Positions 1 through 10,558 of a stretch of DNA of 64,000 nucleotides are shown here, piece by piece (within the stretch, counting starts at the first letter, position 1; each line of letters starts with the position of its first letter). The stretch is from assembly GCF_963169125.1 (NCBI RefSeq), contig NC_084795.1, forward strand, positions 145,675,766 through 145,739,765, read 5' to 3'. Source of the DNA: Humulus lupulus (lineage: Eukaryota; Streptophyta; Magnoliopsida; Rosales; Cannabaceae). The position numbers and the translations under genes were made by a program. The notes beneath the pieces are model-generated. The model worked only from the letters and a program-made list of their open reading frames with translations, made no database searches and was not told the origin of the DNA.

Positions 1-572
1 ACTATCCCTGCATGACCTTCCATTCAATAATGGGTTGTTTACTTGGTCCAATTTTAGAGTAGTTCCCATTTGTTGTAGGCTGGGCATGTTTCTTTTTTCT
101 AATTGGTGGGCTGAAATTTTTTCAGTTTGCAAGACAAACTATGGAGGTTAGAGCTATTTCATATCATTGACCATTGGTGTTGGGCACAATACCACTGAAT
201 TGGGGGCCTTCTTTTTGTTTTGATAATATTTGGCTGAAACAAAAGTCTTAAAAAATGACTTTGTTAGATAGATGGTGGAGTGAAGTGAGGGTTTCAGGGT
301 GGAATGGGTTCAGATTTATGCAGAAATTGACATATGTCAAGGAAAATTTGAGGTAGTGGAGTAGAGAAATTATGGGGAACAAGAAAGGGATAAAACAAGC
401 AATGGAAAAAATAATACAGGACTTGAATAGCATGGAATATGGAGGTAATTGGAACCAGATTTTGAAAGAAGAGAGAAGTTGAAAGGAGATTGGTATCAGA
501 TGGTGTTCGAAAATAAACAAGCTCTGAGGCTTACAACAAAGTTTCAATGGGCAAAGGCGGGTGATGGTAACA
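1..572 (+). pseudogene. L1-like LINE relic: end of endonuclease domain to region before RT
   Basis: The translation shows plant LINE ORF2 landmarks: FTWSNFR near 35-55, the arginine-rich segment just after it (VPICCRL), and near 525-570 the FQWAKAGDGN motif that lies between endonuclease and reverse transcriptase in this family. Many stops and frameshifts show it is dead. It runs off the left edge and ends abruptly at the gypsy LTR starting near 573, so the LTR element appears to have inserted into it. The C-terminal LINE pieces at about 8669-9290 are in the same orientation and may be the other side of the same LINE. Confidence 0.75.
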
Positions 573-885
573 TGATAGGCCACCCTTGACCCACGTGTAT
601 GCCAGGAGGGGTAACAGGAAAAAGAATGACAAGTCAGCAAAGAATGAGCAGAGTTAGTTAGAGTGGGGTATTGTGGGGTGTTATGGGTACACGGTATAGC
701 CTGTGAGCCTTAGAATAAGTAGTGTTTGGATAGTATTGAGAGGGTGTCCATTTTTTTCTGAAAGTTTATTGTAATTGGAGAGAATCAAGCTCTCGAATTC
801 TTGGTATTTCAATGAAAAGGCTGGTTGTTGAGCTGATTGAGTTTACTGTTTGATTGTTTTAGCTTGATATTTCTGTGATAACGTA
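573..885 (+). mobile_element. Short 5' LTR of a Ty3/gypsy element (G1)
   Basis: The segment lies between a LINE relic and a primer-binding site followed by gag, which is the position of a 5' LTR. It starts TGATAGG and ends near GTGATAACG. It contains a late-LTR-like stretch (GAATTCTTGGTATTTCAATG) similar to many plant short LTRs. No matching 3' LTR is present because the element is truncated at its right end, so the exact ends are uncertain by a few bases. Confidence 0.6.
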
Positions 886-891
886 CCAAAG

Positions 892-903
892 TGGTATAAG
901 AGC
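892..903 (+). promoter_or_regulatory. Primer-binding site of G1
   Basis: TGGTATAAGAGC differs at one position from TGGTATCAGAGC, the usual plant retrotransposon site complementary to initiator tRNA-Met. It lies just after the LTR and 12 bases before the first gag ATG (915). Confidence 0.65.
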
Positions 904-914
904 ACAGACCTTCC

Positions 915-1545
915 ATGGGACCCAAGGGAAATGGTCAAGTGGAAATGATGGAGGAGAAGTTGGAGGATGTACAATTAGAGCTTCAACGGGAGATGTCTGA
1001 GATCTGAGCAGAGGTGCACCATTTTCCTCAAGAATTGGACTCACTTCGAGTGGATACACAGAGGATTCCAGGGTTGGAGAAGGTTGATTACCTTATTGGT
1101 CACATTACTCATCTACTACAAGCTTCCAATCGCACAGGAGTTGGTCGAACGAGTGAGATGGAAGATCGATATCGTAAGGCAGTCAATGGCGACAATTCTT
1201 CATCTCGGATGCCGATGGGTGAACCAGCGACGACCCCCCTCCTCCGGTGATGTCGACAGGTTCTCCATTACCTTTGATGGATTCGCAAGGGGGACGGGAT
1301 ATCAGACTGCCACAGATGGAGCTGCCATTGTTTTCAGGAGAGAGCTCCGATGGCTGGATATTTCGAGTGGAACGATATTTTCTGCTGAATCGGCTCACGG
1401 AGGCTCATATGCTGGAGGTGGCCATTATCGGGCTAGAAGGGGATCACCTGACTTGGTTCTAGTGGGAACATCAAAGGCGACCAATCACTTCTTGGGCCAT
1501 GTTGAAGCACCTGCTGTTGATGCGATTTCGAGTAGTACCGGCGGG
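915..1545 (+). pseudogene. gag: G1 gag, N-terminal part (Ty3/gypsy)
   Basis: The reading frame starts at ATG 915, has a stop in the first 35 codons, and shifts frame near 1247. The second frame carries the retrotransposon-gag core, including GWIFRVERYFLLNRLTE and LEGDHLTWF, then a stop at 1460 and WEHQRRPITSW further on. This gag type belongs to chromovirus-like Ty3/gypsy polyproteins. The frame is cut at 1545 by a LINE insertion and resumes at 5460 with MVEELLSARQEM. Capsid-type function is inferred from the family. Confidence 0.75.
1533..1545 (+). repeat. Target-site duplication, left copy, of LINE2
   Basis: TAGTACCGGCGGG here matches TAGTACTGGTGGG at 5447-5459 at 11 of 13 positions. The two copies bracket the LINE, and removing one copy plus the LINE restores the gag frame (RFRVVPAGS). 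Both differences are C-to-T on this strand, as expected from decay of methylated cytosine. Confidence 0.85.
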
Positions 1546-1655
1546 CTAAAAGGAAGCCCTTCCTCTTTGCCTAAAAAGAGTGCACGTGAACTTAAAAAAC
1601 CTGAGTTTAATGTGAATTATGAGAATAGGAGAATAATTGGGTGTCGAAAATTCTC

Positions 1656-2912
1656 ATGAAGCTTTTATTATGGAATGTAAGGGGTAGTGGTAATAAAGAG
1701 AAGCGGAGGGCGATAAAATAAACCATTTGCAAGGTCAATCCTGACCTTATTGTGCTTCAAGAGGTGAAAAAGGTTAAAATAGACGGGAGTTTTATAGGGA
1801 GTATTTGGAGGTCCAGATTTAAAGCTTGGATTTTTCAGCAGGCAATGGGTAGATCAAGCGGGACGTTAGTGGTTTGGGATACTCGTAGTGTTTCTGTTTC
1901 GGATTCCTTGGTAGGGGAGTTCACCGTTTCCATTCGTATTGAAGCTGAGGGTAAGAACCCTTGGTGGTTTTCCGGTGTTTATGGGCCTGTGGCTTATGGT
2001 AAACGGGATAGTTTTTGGGATGAGTTGGCAGGTCTACAAGTCATTTGTGGCAGTCATTGGTGTCTGGGGGGAGATTTTAATGTGGTTAGGAGAGGAGATG
2101 AGAAACTGAACGTGTCCAATACTAGAAGTATGAAGAATTTTGATGCGTTGATCAGGGAGATGAACTTGGTGGATCCTAAGCTCCATAATGGTCGTTTCAC
2201 ATGGTCTAATTTCAGACAGAGGCCTATTTGTAGTAGGCTTGATAGATTTTTATTTTTGCCCTTATGGACTGAGTTTTATCCTTTCATTCGCCAGGAAGTG
2301 TTGGTTCGCATTGTCTCAGATCACTGCCCTATTGTGTTAGATTCCAACCTTCCTTCGTGGGGTCCCAGTCCATTCATATTTGATAATTTCTGGCTTGAGC
2401 ATAAGGATTTCAAGGTGTTTTGTCAGAAATGGTGGAACTCGTCTAAGATGATGGGGTGGCCAGGATATGGGTTCATGGAAAAACTTTCTTTGGTTAAAGA
2501 TAAAGTTAAGGGGTGGAGTAGGGAGGTTTTTAGATCAAGATCTTTGCTTAAACACTCCTTGGAAAGAAGGATGTTCAAGTTGGATAGATTAGAGGAAGGT
2601 GGTCAGTGGAATGATCAACTTCTTTTGGAGCGAAGGAAGATTAAGGAAGAATGGCAACAAGTTGTCTTTGAAGAGGAGAGAGGAGTTTGGTTTAAGTCGA
2701 AATGTCAATGGGCTAAACAAGGAGATTCTAATTCCAAGCCCTTTCATAGTATCCTTAGCGCTCGTAAAGCTAGGAATTTCATCTCTAGAATTGAGCAAGA
2801 GGATGGAACTATCCTTGACAAAGATGCGGATATTGAAAAGGCAATTGTTGATTTTTACTCCTCGTATTCTTCGGTCCCTAGGAGGTGGAGTGGTGTCGAA
2901 GGTATTTCTTGA
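1656..2912 (+). pseudogene. LINE2 ORF2: apurinic/apyrimidinic-type endonuclease part
   Basis: The start ATG at 1656 opens MKLLLWNVRG, the typical first motif of the LINE endonuclease, followed by LQEVKK (catalytic Glu), SGVYGP, GGDFNVV (Asp/Asn pair) and VSDHCP (final SDH motif). These are the active-site motifs of the exonuclease-endonuclease-phosphatase fold that nicks target DNA. One frame continues to 2912 with an early stop at 1719. FTWSNFRQRPICSRLDRF and QWAKQGDSN follow, linking to the reverse transcriptase. All key motifs survive, but the stops make it non-functional as read. Confidence 0.9.
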
Positions 2913-5383
2913 GAGCCTATTCCCTCTTTCTTGTCCTCTCTCCTACAGAGGTCGTTCTCATAAGAGGAAATTCGTCAATCAGTTTTCAATTGCGATGGGT
3001 CCAAGGCTTCGGGTCCTGATGGATTCTCTTTGGCATTCTATCAGGATAATTGGGATACGGTTAAGAGTGATCTCCAAGTAGTGTTCGATGGTTTCTTTAA
3101 GGATGGGGTTATTCATCGGAGGACCAATGAAACATACATATGCCTGATTCCGAAGAAGTTGGATAGTTGTCGGGTGTGAGCTTTCAGGCCAATTAGTTTG
3201 GTTACTAGTCTCTACAAAATTATTTCAAAGGTGCTGGCTGGACGTCTTAGAGGAGTTCTCTTTGATACAATAGCTGAGACTCAAGGAGCTTTTGTAGAGG
3301 GCAGGCAGATCTTGGATACTGTGTTGGTGGCTAATGAGGCAGTGGAGGAGTATCGGAGTAAAGGCAAGAAGGGTTGGGTTTTCAAAATTGATTTTGCTAA
3401 AGCTTACGATTGTGTAGATTGGGATTTCCTGGGATTCGTTCTGGAAAAGAAAAGTTTTGGTGTAGTTTGAAGGAAGTGGATTCTTGGGTGTTTGTCTTCT
3501 ACTTCCTTCTCCGTGTTTTTAAATGGGAGACCGAGGGGGAAATTTAAGGGTTCTAGAGGTCTTCGCCAAGGGGACCCCCTCTCACCTTTCTTGTTTACCT
3601 TGGTGGATGATGTTTTGGGTAGGATGGTGGATAAGGCCAAGAGCGTCTCGGCGTTGCGAGGTTTCAAAGTAGGGAAAGATTTGGTGGAAGTCAGCCATCT
3701 TTAGTTCGCAGACGATACGATTTTTTTTGTGGATGATAATGAGTCTCTGTCAGCTCTGTTGGATATTCTAAAAGTTTTTAGTGTTGTTTCTGGACTTTCT
3801 ATTAATTTGCAGAAGTGCCAGTTGTTAGGGATTAACTTGGAGGAGGAAATAGTGAAGCTTCGTGCTAGGGAGATTGGGTGTGAGGTGGGTCAGTGGCCTA
3901 CGAAGTATTTGGGTCTACCTTTGGGGGCTTCCCCTCGCAACAAAGGATTTTGGGAGCCCGTGGTTTCGAGTTGTGCTAAGCGGTTGGATGGGTGGAAGTG
4001 TGCTTTCCTTTCTAGGGGAGGCAGATTGACACTAATTCAATCGGTTCTTACTTCTATTCTGGTGTATTATTTGTCGCTTTTTCGTATTCCTAGAGGGGTG
4101 GTAGAAGTGTTGGAAAAGTTGATGCGGGACTTTCTCTGGGAAGGTGCGGATCATTCTAAGTCGAATCATTTGGTCTCTTGGAAAGAAGTTTGTAAATCTC
4201 GGGATCACGGGGGCCTTGGTATTGGCAATTTGGCCGCAAGAAATAAGGTTTTTCTCATGAAGTGGCTGTGGTGTTTTTCGCTGGAAAAGAACACCTTGTG
4301 GCATAGAGTGGTGCTGGGTAGGTATGGGGGGATGAAGGTTTTTGGGACACTGGTAGAGGGGGGAGGTTGTCTGTTCGTGGCCCGTGGAAAGATATTTCTT
4401 CTCTTTGTGAGGAATATCTTTAGCTGGTTAGTTTCAAGGTGGGGAAGGGGGATCGAATCCGCTTTTGGGAAGATATTTGGATTAACGGTGCTCCTTTAAA
4501 GAATCAGTTCCTAGATTTGTTTTTGATTTCAACGTCCAGCAACTGTTTGATTAAGGATTTGGTGGTTTTCGGAGGGGAGTCGGGCTCCCAAACACAGGGA
4601 TGGGATCTGCGTTTTAGAAGGAACCTGTTCGATAGGGAGGTCACCAGTCTCTCTCAGTTATTACTTTTGTTAGAGAGGGTGGCTTTGCCAGTAGTTTTAG
4701 AAGATCGGAGGGCTTGGACACCTGACGTTAATGAAGTATTCTCTTGCAAATCGGCCTTTTGGAGGTTAAGTTATGCTCAGTTGGGCTCAGTTCGGGAGTG
4801 GGGAAAGTCTTTGTGGAAAAGTGTCTGTCCCTCGAGAGTTAAAGTGTTCAATTGGTTGGTTTTCAAAGATAAACTAAATGTTCATGACAACTTGCAAAGA
4901 AGAAGACCCTATCATTGTTTGTCCCCTGGTTGGTGCGTTTGTTGTAAGCAGGCAGGGGAATCAACTAGTCATTTATTCTTGGAGTGTCATTTTTCAAGAG
5001 AAGTGTGGGGAAAAGTCTTAGTTGAGTTTGGTATTCTTTGGTGTATGCCCTCTAACTGTTCTCAATTGTTTCTCACTAGGTTAGGGGGCGGCAAGTGGGT
5101 TTCACGTCTTTGGCAAACTACTGTGTTGGCAACTTTTTGGGCCTTATGGCTACAGAGAAATAACAGACTATTCGAAGATACTTCCATTTCTGTAGAGACT
5201 ATTTGGGATAAGATAAAATTTTGGGTGGCTACTTGGGTATATAGAAACAAATGTTTTGTGGGGTTGCCTTCTATGACCTTATTAGAGATTGGGGCAATTT
5301 CTGGGGGTGGGGTTTGTTGTGGTTTTTTTTTGTTTTGTTTTGTTGTTTTATTTGTAACCACGGTATTTCTCCGCCATAAGTGA
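2913..5383 (+). pseudogene. LINE2 ORF2: reverse transcriptase and C-terminal zinc-binding domain
   Basis: The endonuclease frame continues, with stops at 2910, 2958, 3177, 3468 and 3702, to about 4440, where it shifts. RT motifs in order are FRPISLVTSLYKIISK, VFKIDFAKAYDCVDW, GLRQGDPLSPFLF and FADD (the YADD-type active site, directly after a stop at 3702). From 4439 the second frame holds the plant LINE zf-RVT region with SRVKVFNWLV, CVCCKQAGES and THLFLECHFSREVW, a Cys/His pattern. The element would copy its own mRNA at the nick. This copy is defective but only mildly decayed. Confidence 0.9.
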
Positions 5384-5446
5384 GGGTTCTCAATTTTTTG
5401 AGAGGAGGTCAGCCTTTTTGACCTTTGTCTCTTTTTTTAAAAAAAA

Positions 5447-5459
5447 TAGTACTGGTGGG
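5447..5459 (+). repeat. Target-site duplication, right copy, of LINE2
   Basis: TAGTACTGGTGGG directly follows the LINE A tail and pairs with the copy at 1533-1545. Confidence 0.85.
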
Positions 5460-5935
5460 ATCCATGGTGGAGGAGCTACTATCGGCTAGGCAGGAGATGA
5501 TAGTGAGGGCATACCAGATTTAATGGGAAGCCCTGGCGTCTAGGGTGGTTGGAGTTCTTGAGCATATCCTTGAGGGAAGCTTCATCAAAGGTCTGAAGTA
5601 GGAGATCAAAGGACCACTACACGTGTTGCAACTAACGGGCCTGGCCCACATAATGGAAACAGCCAAAGGATTGAGGAAGGCCATCATTTGCTAGGGTTGG
5701 GCCTTCATCAGAAAGGAGGCAACGTTAGGGCTACTCCCAACCCACTTGCCATACCACGATACACGCCCATGACCACTTTGTCGAGGAGTTCGAAGATGGC
5801 TTTTATAGGCAATTCTGGGGACTTGGAGTAGAGGACACACGACAAGGACCCAAACGAACATATCTATGACGAGAAGATTGACCGAGGCGGAATAGCAGGA
5901 CAAGAAGAACTGAGGGGTCTGTTTTAAATGTGACA
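5460..5935 (+). pseudogene. gag: G1 gag, C-terminal part with zinc-knuckle remnant
   Basis: Reading resumes after the LINE with LLSARQEMIVRAYQ, EALASRVVGVLEHILEGSF and IKGLK, the usual end of this gag. Near 5870-5935 RRLTEAE and GVCFKCD keep the first half of a CCHC zinc knuckle that binds genomic RNA. Several stops interrupt the frame. A run of 14 C at 5977-5990 follows, which may be a slippage product. Confidence 0.7.
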
Positions 5936-6017
5936 AAGTTTCATAGAGAGCATATATGGGTCGGAAAACCAAGACTCCCCCCCCCCCCCCGGTCCTGATT
6001 CGAGCATCGAGACAGTA

Positions 6018-6600
6018 TCCGAGGAGCAATTGGCTATGTTGTCACTAAATTCCTTAGTAGGCATCTCTTTGGCCCACACAATGAATATATCAGGCACAAT
6101 AGCGAAGCACCCAGTGACAGTGCTCATCGATAGTGGGGCAACGCAGAATTTTATCTCCAAGGAGTTGGTGGAGGCAGCTCAACTTCCCATTACAGCAACC
6201 ACAACCTATGGAGTGTTATTGGGGACTGGTGGCAGGGTCCGAACAAAGGGTATTTGTGCTGATGTTGAACTGGATTTGGGGTCTTTACGAGTGGTAACAG
6301 ACTTCTTACCATTGGAACTGGGCGGTGCCGATGCAATTTTGGGAATTTAGTGGTTGGGAACGTTGGGGAATATGCAGGTAAATTGGAGAACGATGGTGAT
6401 GAAATTTGAATTAGGGGGTTCTTGGATTACACTACAAGGTGATCCCAGTTTGTGTAAATCTCAAATCTCGCTGAAGGCTTTGATTCACTCAGTCCAGCAA
6501 GAAGGGCAGGGTTATTGGATTCAGTTTGGGGCCTTAGCAGTCAACCAAGTTACCATTCTGACCAAGGTGTCACTAGAGGTTGTGGAATTGTTACAGCATG
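6018..6600 (+). pseudogene. G1 aspartic protease
   Basis: The frame from 6030 contains VTVLIDSGATQNFIS, with the DSGA catalytic motif of retroviral-type aspartic proteases, and further on LGGADAILGI followed by a stop at 6348 where W is expected. The same frame then continues with WLGTLGNMQVNW. The protease would cut the Gag-Pol polyprotein. The active-site motif is intact and the frame has one stop. Confidence 0.85.
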
Positions 6601-7898
6601 ATTCGGTTTTTCACATGCCAGTGGGATTGCCTCCAACGCGATCCAATGAACATCAAATTACGTTGAAGGTAGGTCCAATCTCTGTTCGACCCTGTCGGTA
6701 CGCACAGATACAAAAGGATGAGATAGAGGTTATTGGCAGAAATGTTGCAAGCAGGAATAGTGTAGCCGAGCACAAGTCCTTTTTCTAGCTCGGTGCTCTT
6801 GGTGAAGAAAAAAGATGGAAGTTTGAGATTTTGTGTGGACTATAGAGCTCTCTACAGAGAGACCGTTGCTGATAAATTTCTCATCCTAGTCATTGACAAG
6901 CTACTTGATGAACTCTACGGGGCACAAGTCTTCTCTAAATTGGACCTTAAATCTTGGTACCACCAAATAAGGGTGGCAGCAAAGGATGTAGAAAAGACTG
7001 ACTTTTCGAACAAACGAAGGGCACTACGAATTTTTGGTGATGCCATTTGGTCTTACCAACGCACCAGCCACCTTTCAAGCCTTGATGAACGACATATTTT
7101 GTGATTCTTTGCGAAAATTTGTACTAGTTTTTTTTATAACATTCTCCTCTATAGCGCCTCCATGGAGCACTCAGCAATGGTCCTAAATCGTCTAAGCCAA
7201 CATCAGTTATATGCAAATAAGAAGAAATGTTTATTTGCACATCTGAAACTTGAATACTTGGGCCACATCATTTCAGCGGAAGGGGTTTCAGCTGACCCAA
7301 TCAAATTGGCAGCAATGTCCCAATGGCCAGTATCGAAGACTATTAAGGAGCTACCGGGGTTTCTCGGCCTTACTGGCTATTATAGGAAATTTGTTAGAGG
7401 GTATGGGCAGTTGGCACGACCGTTGACAGACCAATTAAAAAAGGATGCGTTTAGCTGGAGCAAGGAGGCACAAGAAGCATTCCTCATGATGAAGAAGTCC
7501 ATGTACAAAGTCCCAATTCTTGCCTTGCCCAATTTTTCAGCTCCATTTGTAGTAGAAACTGATGCATCAGGTATGGGTCTTGGAGCTGTTTTGATGCAAC
7601 AGTAGTGTCTGATAGCTTATTTCAGCAAGACTTTATCACCCAGGCTCGTTGTAAATCAGTAAATGAGTGGGAGCTAATGGCAATGGTGTTAGCTATACAA
7701 AAATGGCGTCCTTATTTGTTGGGATGCCAATTCATTGTTCGGACAGATCAACAGAGTCTACCGTATTTACTTGAACAACGAGTGGTAGCAACAGAACACC
7801 AGAAGTGGCTAATGAAATTACTGGGATATGATTTCCAAATACAGTACCGACTGGGCCTTGAGAACAAAGCTGCTGATGCACTATCAAGGGTTCCTTAG
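6601..7898 (+). pseudogene. G1 reverse transcriptase and RNase H
   Basis: RT motifs seen are [34 protein letters not shown] and, after a frameshift near 7018, [16 protein letters not shown]. The catalytic FDD region near 7120-7145 is ruined ([10 protein letters not shown]). The thumb follows with LGHIISAEGVSADP, FLGLTGYYRKFV and PLTDQLKKDAFSW. RNase H begins VVETDASGMGLGAVLMQ, has a stop and shift near 7603, and ends YRLGLENKAADALSRVP at 7898. The sequence resembles Reina-like chromoviruses, but clade placement needs a tree. Confidence 0.85.
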
Positions 7899-8047
7899 GT
7901 GGTAGAGTGCCAAGCCATTTCAATTCCCAACCTGATTTCTATTTCAGATTTGAAGAACCATGTTGCTACTGATCCTATGCTGTCCAAAATAATTCAGCAG
8001 CTACAGGCAGGGAGTCGTGCTCTGGTTACTCCTTTGCTCAAGGGTGT

Positions 8048-8660
8048 TTGAAATTTAAGGGCAGGTTGGTTATTCCCTCTTCTTCACCTTTCATACCTCT
8101 GTTATTGCAAGAATATCATGACAGTAGCGTGGGAGGTCATGCAGGGGATTTTCGAACATTTCAAAGGGTGGTTGCGGACCTCTATTGGCAAGGAATGAGG
8201 AGAGATATACAGAAGTTTGTCGCTGAATGTCACGTGTGTCAGCAAAATGAATATTTGGCTCAGTCCCCGGCTGGTTTGCTACTGCCCCTCCCTATAACGG
8301 AGCAAGTATGGGATGATATTTCAATGGATTTTATCAAGGGCCTTCTGAAATCTAATGGATTTGACTCCCCATACTCGTTGTTGTTGATCGCCTATCAAAA
8401 TATGGGCATTTTGTCCCTCTTCGGCACCCCTATACAGCAGCTACTGTCGCTTCAGTTTTCGTTAAGGAAGTGATCAAACTACATGGCATCCCAAGATCCA
8501 TTGTGTCGAATAGGGATAAAAATTTTCACGGCCTTTTTTGGAAAGAGTTATTCAAGTTGCTGGAACAATGCTTAAGCATAGCTCAGCCTACCATCCACAA
8601 ATGGATGGCCAAACTGAGGTGCTTAATCGATGTTTGGAAACGTATATTCGCTGCTTAATC
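8048..8660 (+). pseudogene. G1 integrase, truncated
   Basis: The N-terminal HHCC zinc-binding region is visible (EYHDSSVGGHAGDFRTFQR, then CHVCQQNE), followed by the catalytic-core start DDISMDFIKGL (first Asp) and [15 protein letters not shown] (second Asp). [16 protein letters not shown] stretch with the Glu can be read with a frame change near 8600. The domain stops at about 8660. The rest of the core, the C-terminal domain and the 3' LTR are absent, so G1 lost its whole right end. Confidence 0.85.
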
Positions 8661-8668
8661 GATGTTTG
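8621..8668 (+). repeat. 16-bp direct repeat at the G1/LINE junction
   Basis: GCTTAATCGATGTTTG occurs at 8621-8636 and again at 8653-8668. The first copy is native integrase sequence. The second sits exactly where gypsy homology ends and LINE homology begins, as filler DNA does at a repaired deletion. Confidence 0.8.
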
Positions 8669-8852
8669 ATTCAATCGGTGCTATCTTCAAGGGGAAGGGA
8701 ATAACTGGAGTTTTCACTTTTCTAAAAATTTAAATGATTGGGAGGTGCTAGAGGTTATCCGACTACTAGAAAGGGTGGGGACTAGAAGGTTGTGTAATCT
8801 GGTGGAAGACTGTAGAGTATGGAAGGGGGATAGGTGAGAGACATTCTCTTTG
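8669..8852 (+). pseudogene. LINE relic (LINE3), linker before the zinc-binding domain
   Basis: The translation gives NNWSFHFSKNLNDWEVLEV and RLLERVGTRRLCNLVEDCR, then VWKGD, the conserved run upstream of zf-RVT in plant L1-like ORF2. It reaches ETFSL at 8850, where a solo LTR interrupts. It lies in the same orientation as the LINE relic at 1-572 and may be its other half after a deletion. Confidence 0.7.
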
Positions 8853-9027
8853 TGTAACAAGAGGTGAAGAGAATTGTATTCACTTCTATTTCAATGAGAA
8901 ATAAACATATATTTATATACAAACTAGGGAAGCTATTCTAGGAAATTATGAGAGAATAGGAAACTAATTAGTCCTAATTTATTGCTAATTTACAGCTAAT
9001 ATAAACAACTAATATATACAGCTAACA
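8853..9027 (-). mobile_element. 175-bp solo LTR, Ty1/copia-like, reverse orientation
   Basis: Read on the minus strand it starts TGTTAGCTGTATATATTAG and ends CTCTTGTTACA, with the TG...CA termini and inverted TGTTA/TAACA ends of a copia LTR. It has a TATAAATA box in the first half and a GAATACAATTCTCT-type region near its end, as in many plant copia LTRs. It interrupts a LINE reading frame that resumes directly after it (CKSAF). Flanks CTTTG and TCTTG look like a degraded 5-bp TSD. Confidence 0.7.
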
Positions 9028-9290
9028 TCTTGTAAATCTGCCTTTGAGAATCTTAGAATTGTTTCAGGAGCTGTATCACCCCCTTGGGCTTATTCTCTGT
9101 GAAAAGTCAGTGCACCTCCTTAAGTTAAAGTGTTCTTTCGGCAGGTTTATGTGGAAAAAGGTGAACATGTTATGCAGAAGAGAAAACCATACATTTTTTT
9201 GTTTCCAGGTTCGTGCGCTCTTTGTAAAAGAGATAATGAGTCAATCGAACACCAAAACCTCTCTAATCCAAAAGTAGAATTATTGTATAT
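9028..9290 (+). pseudogene. LINE3 relic, zinc-binding (zf-RVT) domain
   Basis: After the solo LTR the frame resumes with CKSAFENLRIVSGA and VSPPWAYSL, then KVKVFF and CALCKRDNESIEH, the C-terminal Cys-rich part of plant LINE ORF2. Stops and shifts are frequent. Homology fades at about 9290. Confidence 0.65.
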
Positions 9291-9869
9291 TGTTCTTCTC
9301 TTCTAAGACATTATTACGCAGACAGCCTTTTTCTAGAACATTTTGTGTACTGTGTTACTATTGACATAGCCTCTGAATGATTTCATCAGCCATTTCATTG
9401 ATCTGGGTGAACTGTTTTATAATGTTACCCTGCAAGTGGCCTGAAGTTTTGGTATTGCAGTAACGATTTAGAAATTTATCAGCTTTTTGATGGTGTATGG
9501 CACATTAAGTGCTTTGGGCTGACATTGGTGAAGATTTTGAAGATAAGTTTCTCAGTGTAGATTTGGAATCCTTCAGTAATTGGTTCAGGATGCAGATCAT
9601 CTTGAAGAAGTAGTTTGATGAGAATTAACACGGTGAAACAGAAATTTTGATACTTTGGTTAATCGTTTGGGTTGCCTATGATAGGAAGGTTATGGAACAT
9701 TTCTAATTTTCTTTGCTGAGGAGGGGCTAAGGTTAGGTATTTCTAATTAGGAATGTGGACAGGTTACTTGGTTTTTTAGGTTCAAAAATTTAGAAACCTT
9801 TTTGTCATTCACTTATTGAAATTTCATTACTTTATATATTATATTTCCCCTTCTTTGGTTTATTTGAAT
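9291..9869. other. Unassigned AT-rich stretch
   Basis: I see no coding domain, LTR termini or tandem repeat here. It may be further LINE decay or intron or intergenic DNA of the BTB-like gene downstream. Confidence 0.5.
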
Positions 9870-10030
9870 GGGGCTAAGGTTCTTATAAATATTCAGGTGT
9901 TTGCTTGGCTTCAAGCTCATGGTAAGATAAGCACTTGTGAATTGATGCCAAGGAGAAAACCTTGTGTTGCCTTACCTTATCTCCATCTTGGTATGTGGAG
10001 TGTAAAATGTAGTGACAAGACTTTGGATTC
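9870..10030 (+). pseudogene. Small LINE relic (zf-RVT region)
   Basis: The frame contains VFAWLQAHGKISTCELMPRR, close to the KVFAWLVAHGKxNTCD..RR signature of plant LINE C-terminal domains, then SPSWYVECK in a second frame (the WC.-C position). It is too short and broken to place in a family. It could belong to LINE3 or to a separate insertion. Confidence 0.55.
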
Positions 10031-10558
10031 TAAAATTTGGGTTGGAAGGTGAAATTTATTTTAAATTATTCCCAGATATTGTGCAGACTTATTTTCTGTT
10101 GGTTCTGTCAGAGTTTGTATAATTTGGCAATAGAGATAAAATTGTAATATATATATATTTTTTTATGAGATGAAGAGTGAAGGATCTCTTGGAGAAGGGT
10201 GAAATTTTCATTTTCTTCTTTGGTCTTTGCTGCAAAGGGGTATGGACGTCCCCTCCCCCTCATTATGGATGAGTTAGAGAGAGGATCTCTTATCCTGTTT
10301 CTCTTTGTTTTCTTAGTGTCCTGCCCTGCCCTGCCCTGTCCTTTTTTTTGTGGCAGATTCTTTGTTTGTTTGTTTGTTTGTTTGTGTCGTATCTCTTTGT
10401 TTACCCACATACAAGCACGCACACACAAAAGGGTAAACTATAATCATCCTGAATTTTTCATTGAAAGTTCTTAAGGGTTGAACTTGACTTTGGTAAACAC
10501 GGACTGATGTTTAACCATTTGAAACACATTCTGTTAATTTTAATTTTTTGCTCTTCAG
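10031..10558. other. Non-coding stretch with two microsatellites
   Basis: It contains a CCCTG pentamer run at about 10319-10341 and (TTTG)6 at 10361-10384. The last ~20 bases are T-rich and end CTCTTCAG, a good plant splice acceptor for the exon at 10559. The stretch is probably an intron of the BTB-like gene, perhaps enlarged by insertions. Confidence 0.5.

Larger units (their letters stand above)
1546..5446 (+). mobile_element. LINE2: 5'-truncated L1-like non-LTR retrotransposon
   Basis: The element starts inside the end of ORF1 (KKSARELKKPEFNVNY, stop near 1657), carries a nearly complete ORF2 from 1656, and ends in an A-rich tail at 5438-5446. It is flanked by a 13-bp TSD. 5' truncation, a 3' A tail and a TSD of this length are what target-primed reverse transcription produces. 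It inserted into the gag of G1 in the same orientation. Confidence 0.9.

Noticed and set aside
248..640. 130-codon minus-strand frame
   Set aside because: It is a shadow of the plus-strand LINE relic and the start of the G1 LTR.
10199..10474. 91-codon plus-strand frame
   Set aside because: It is driven by CCCTG and TTTG microsatellites and lies in a likely intron.
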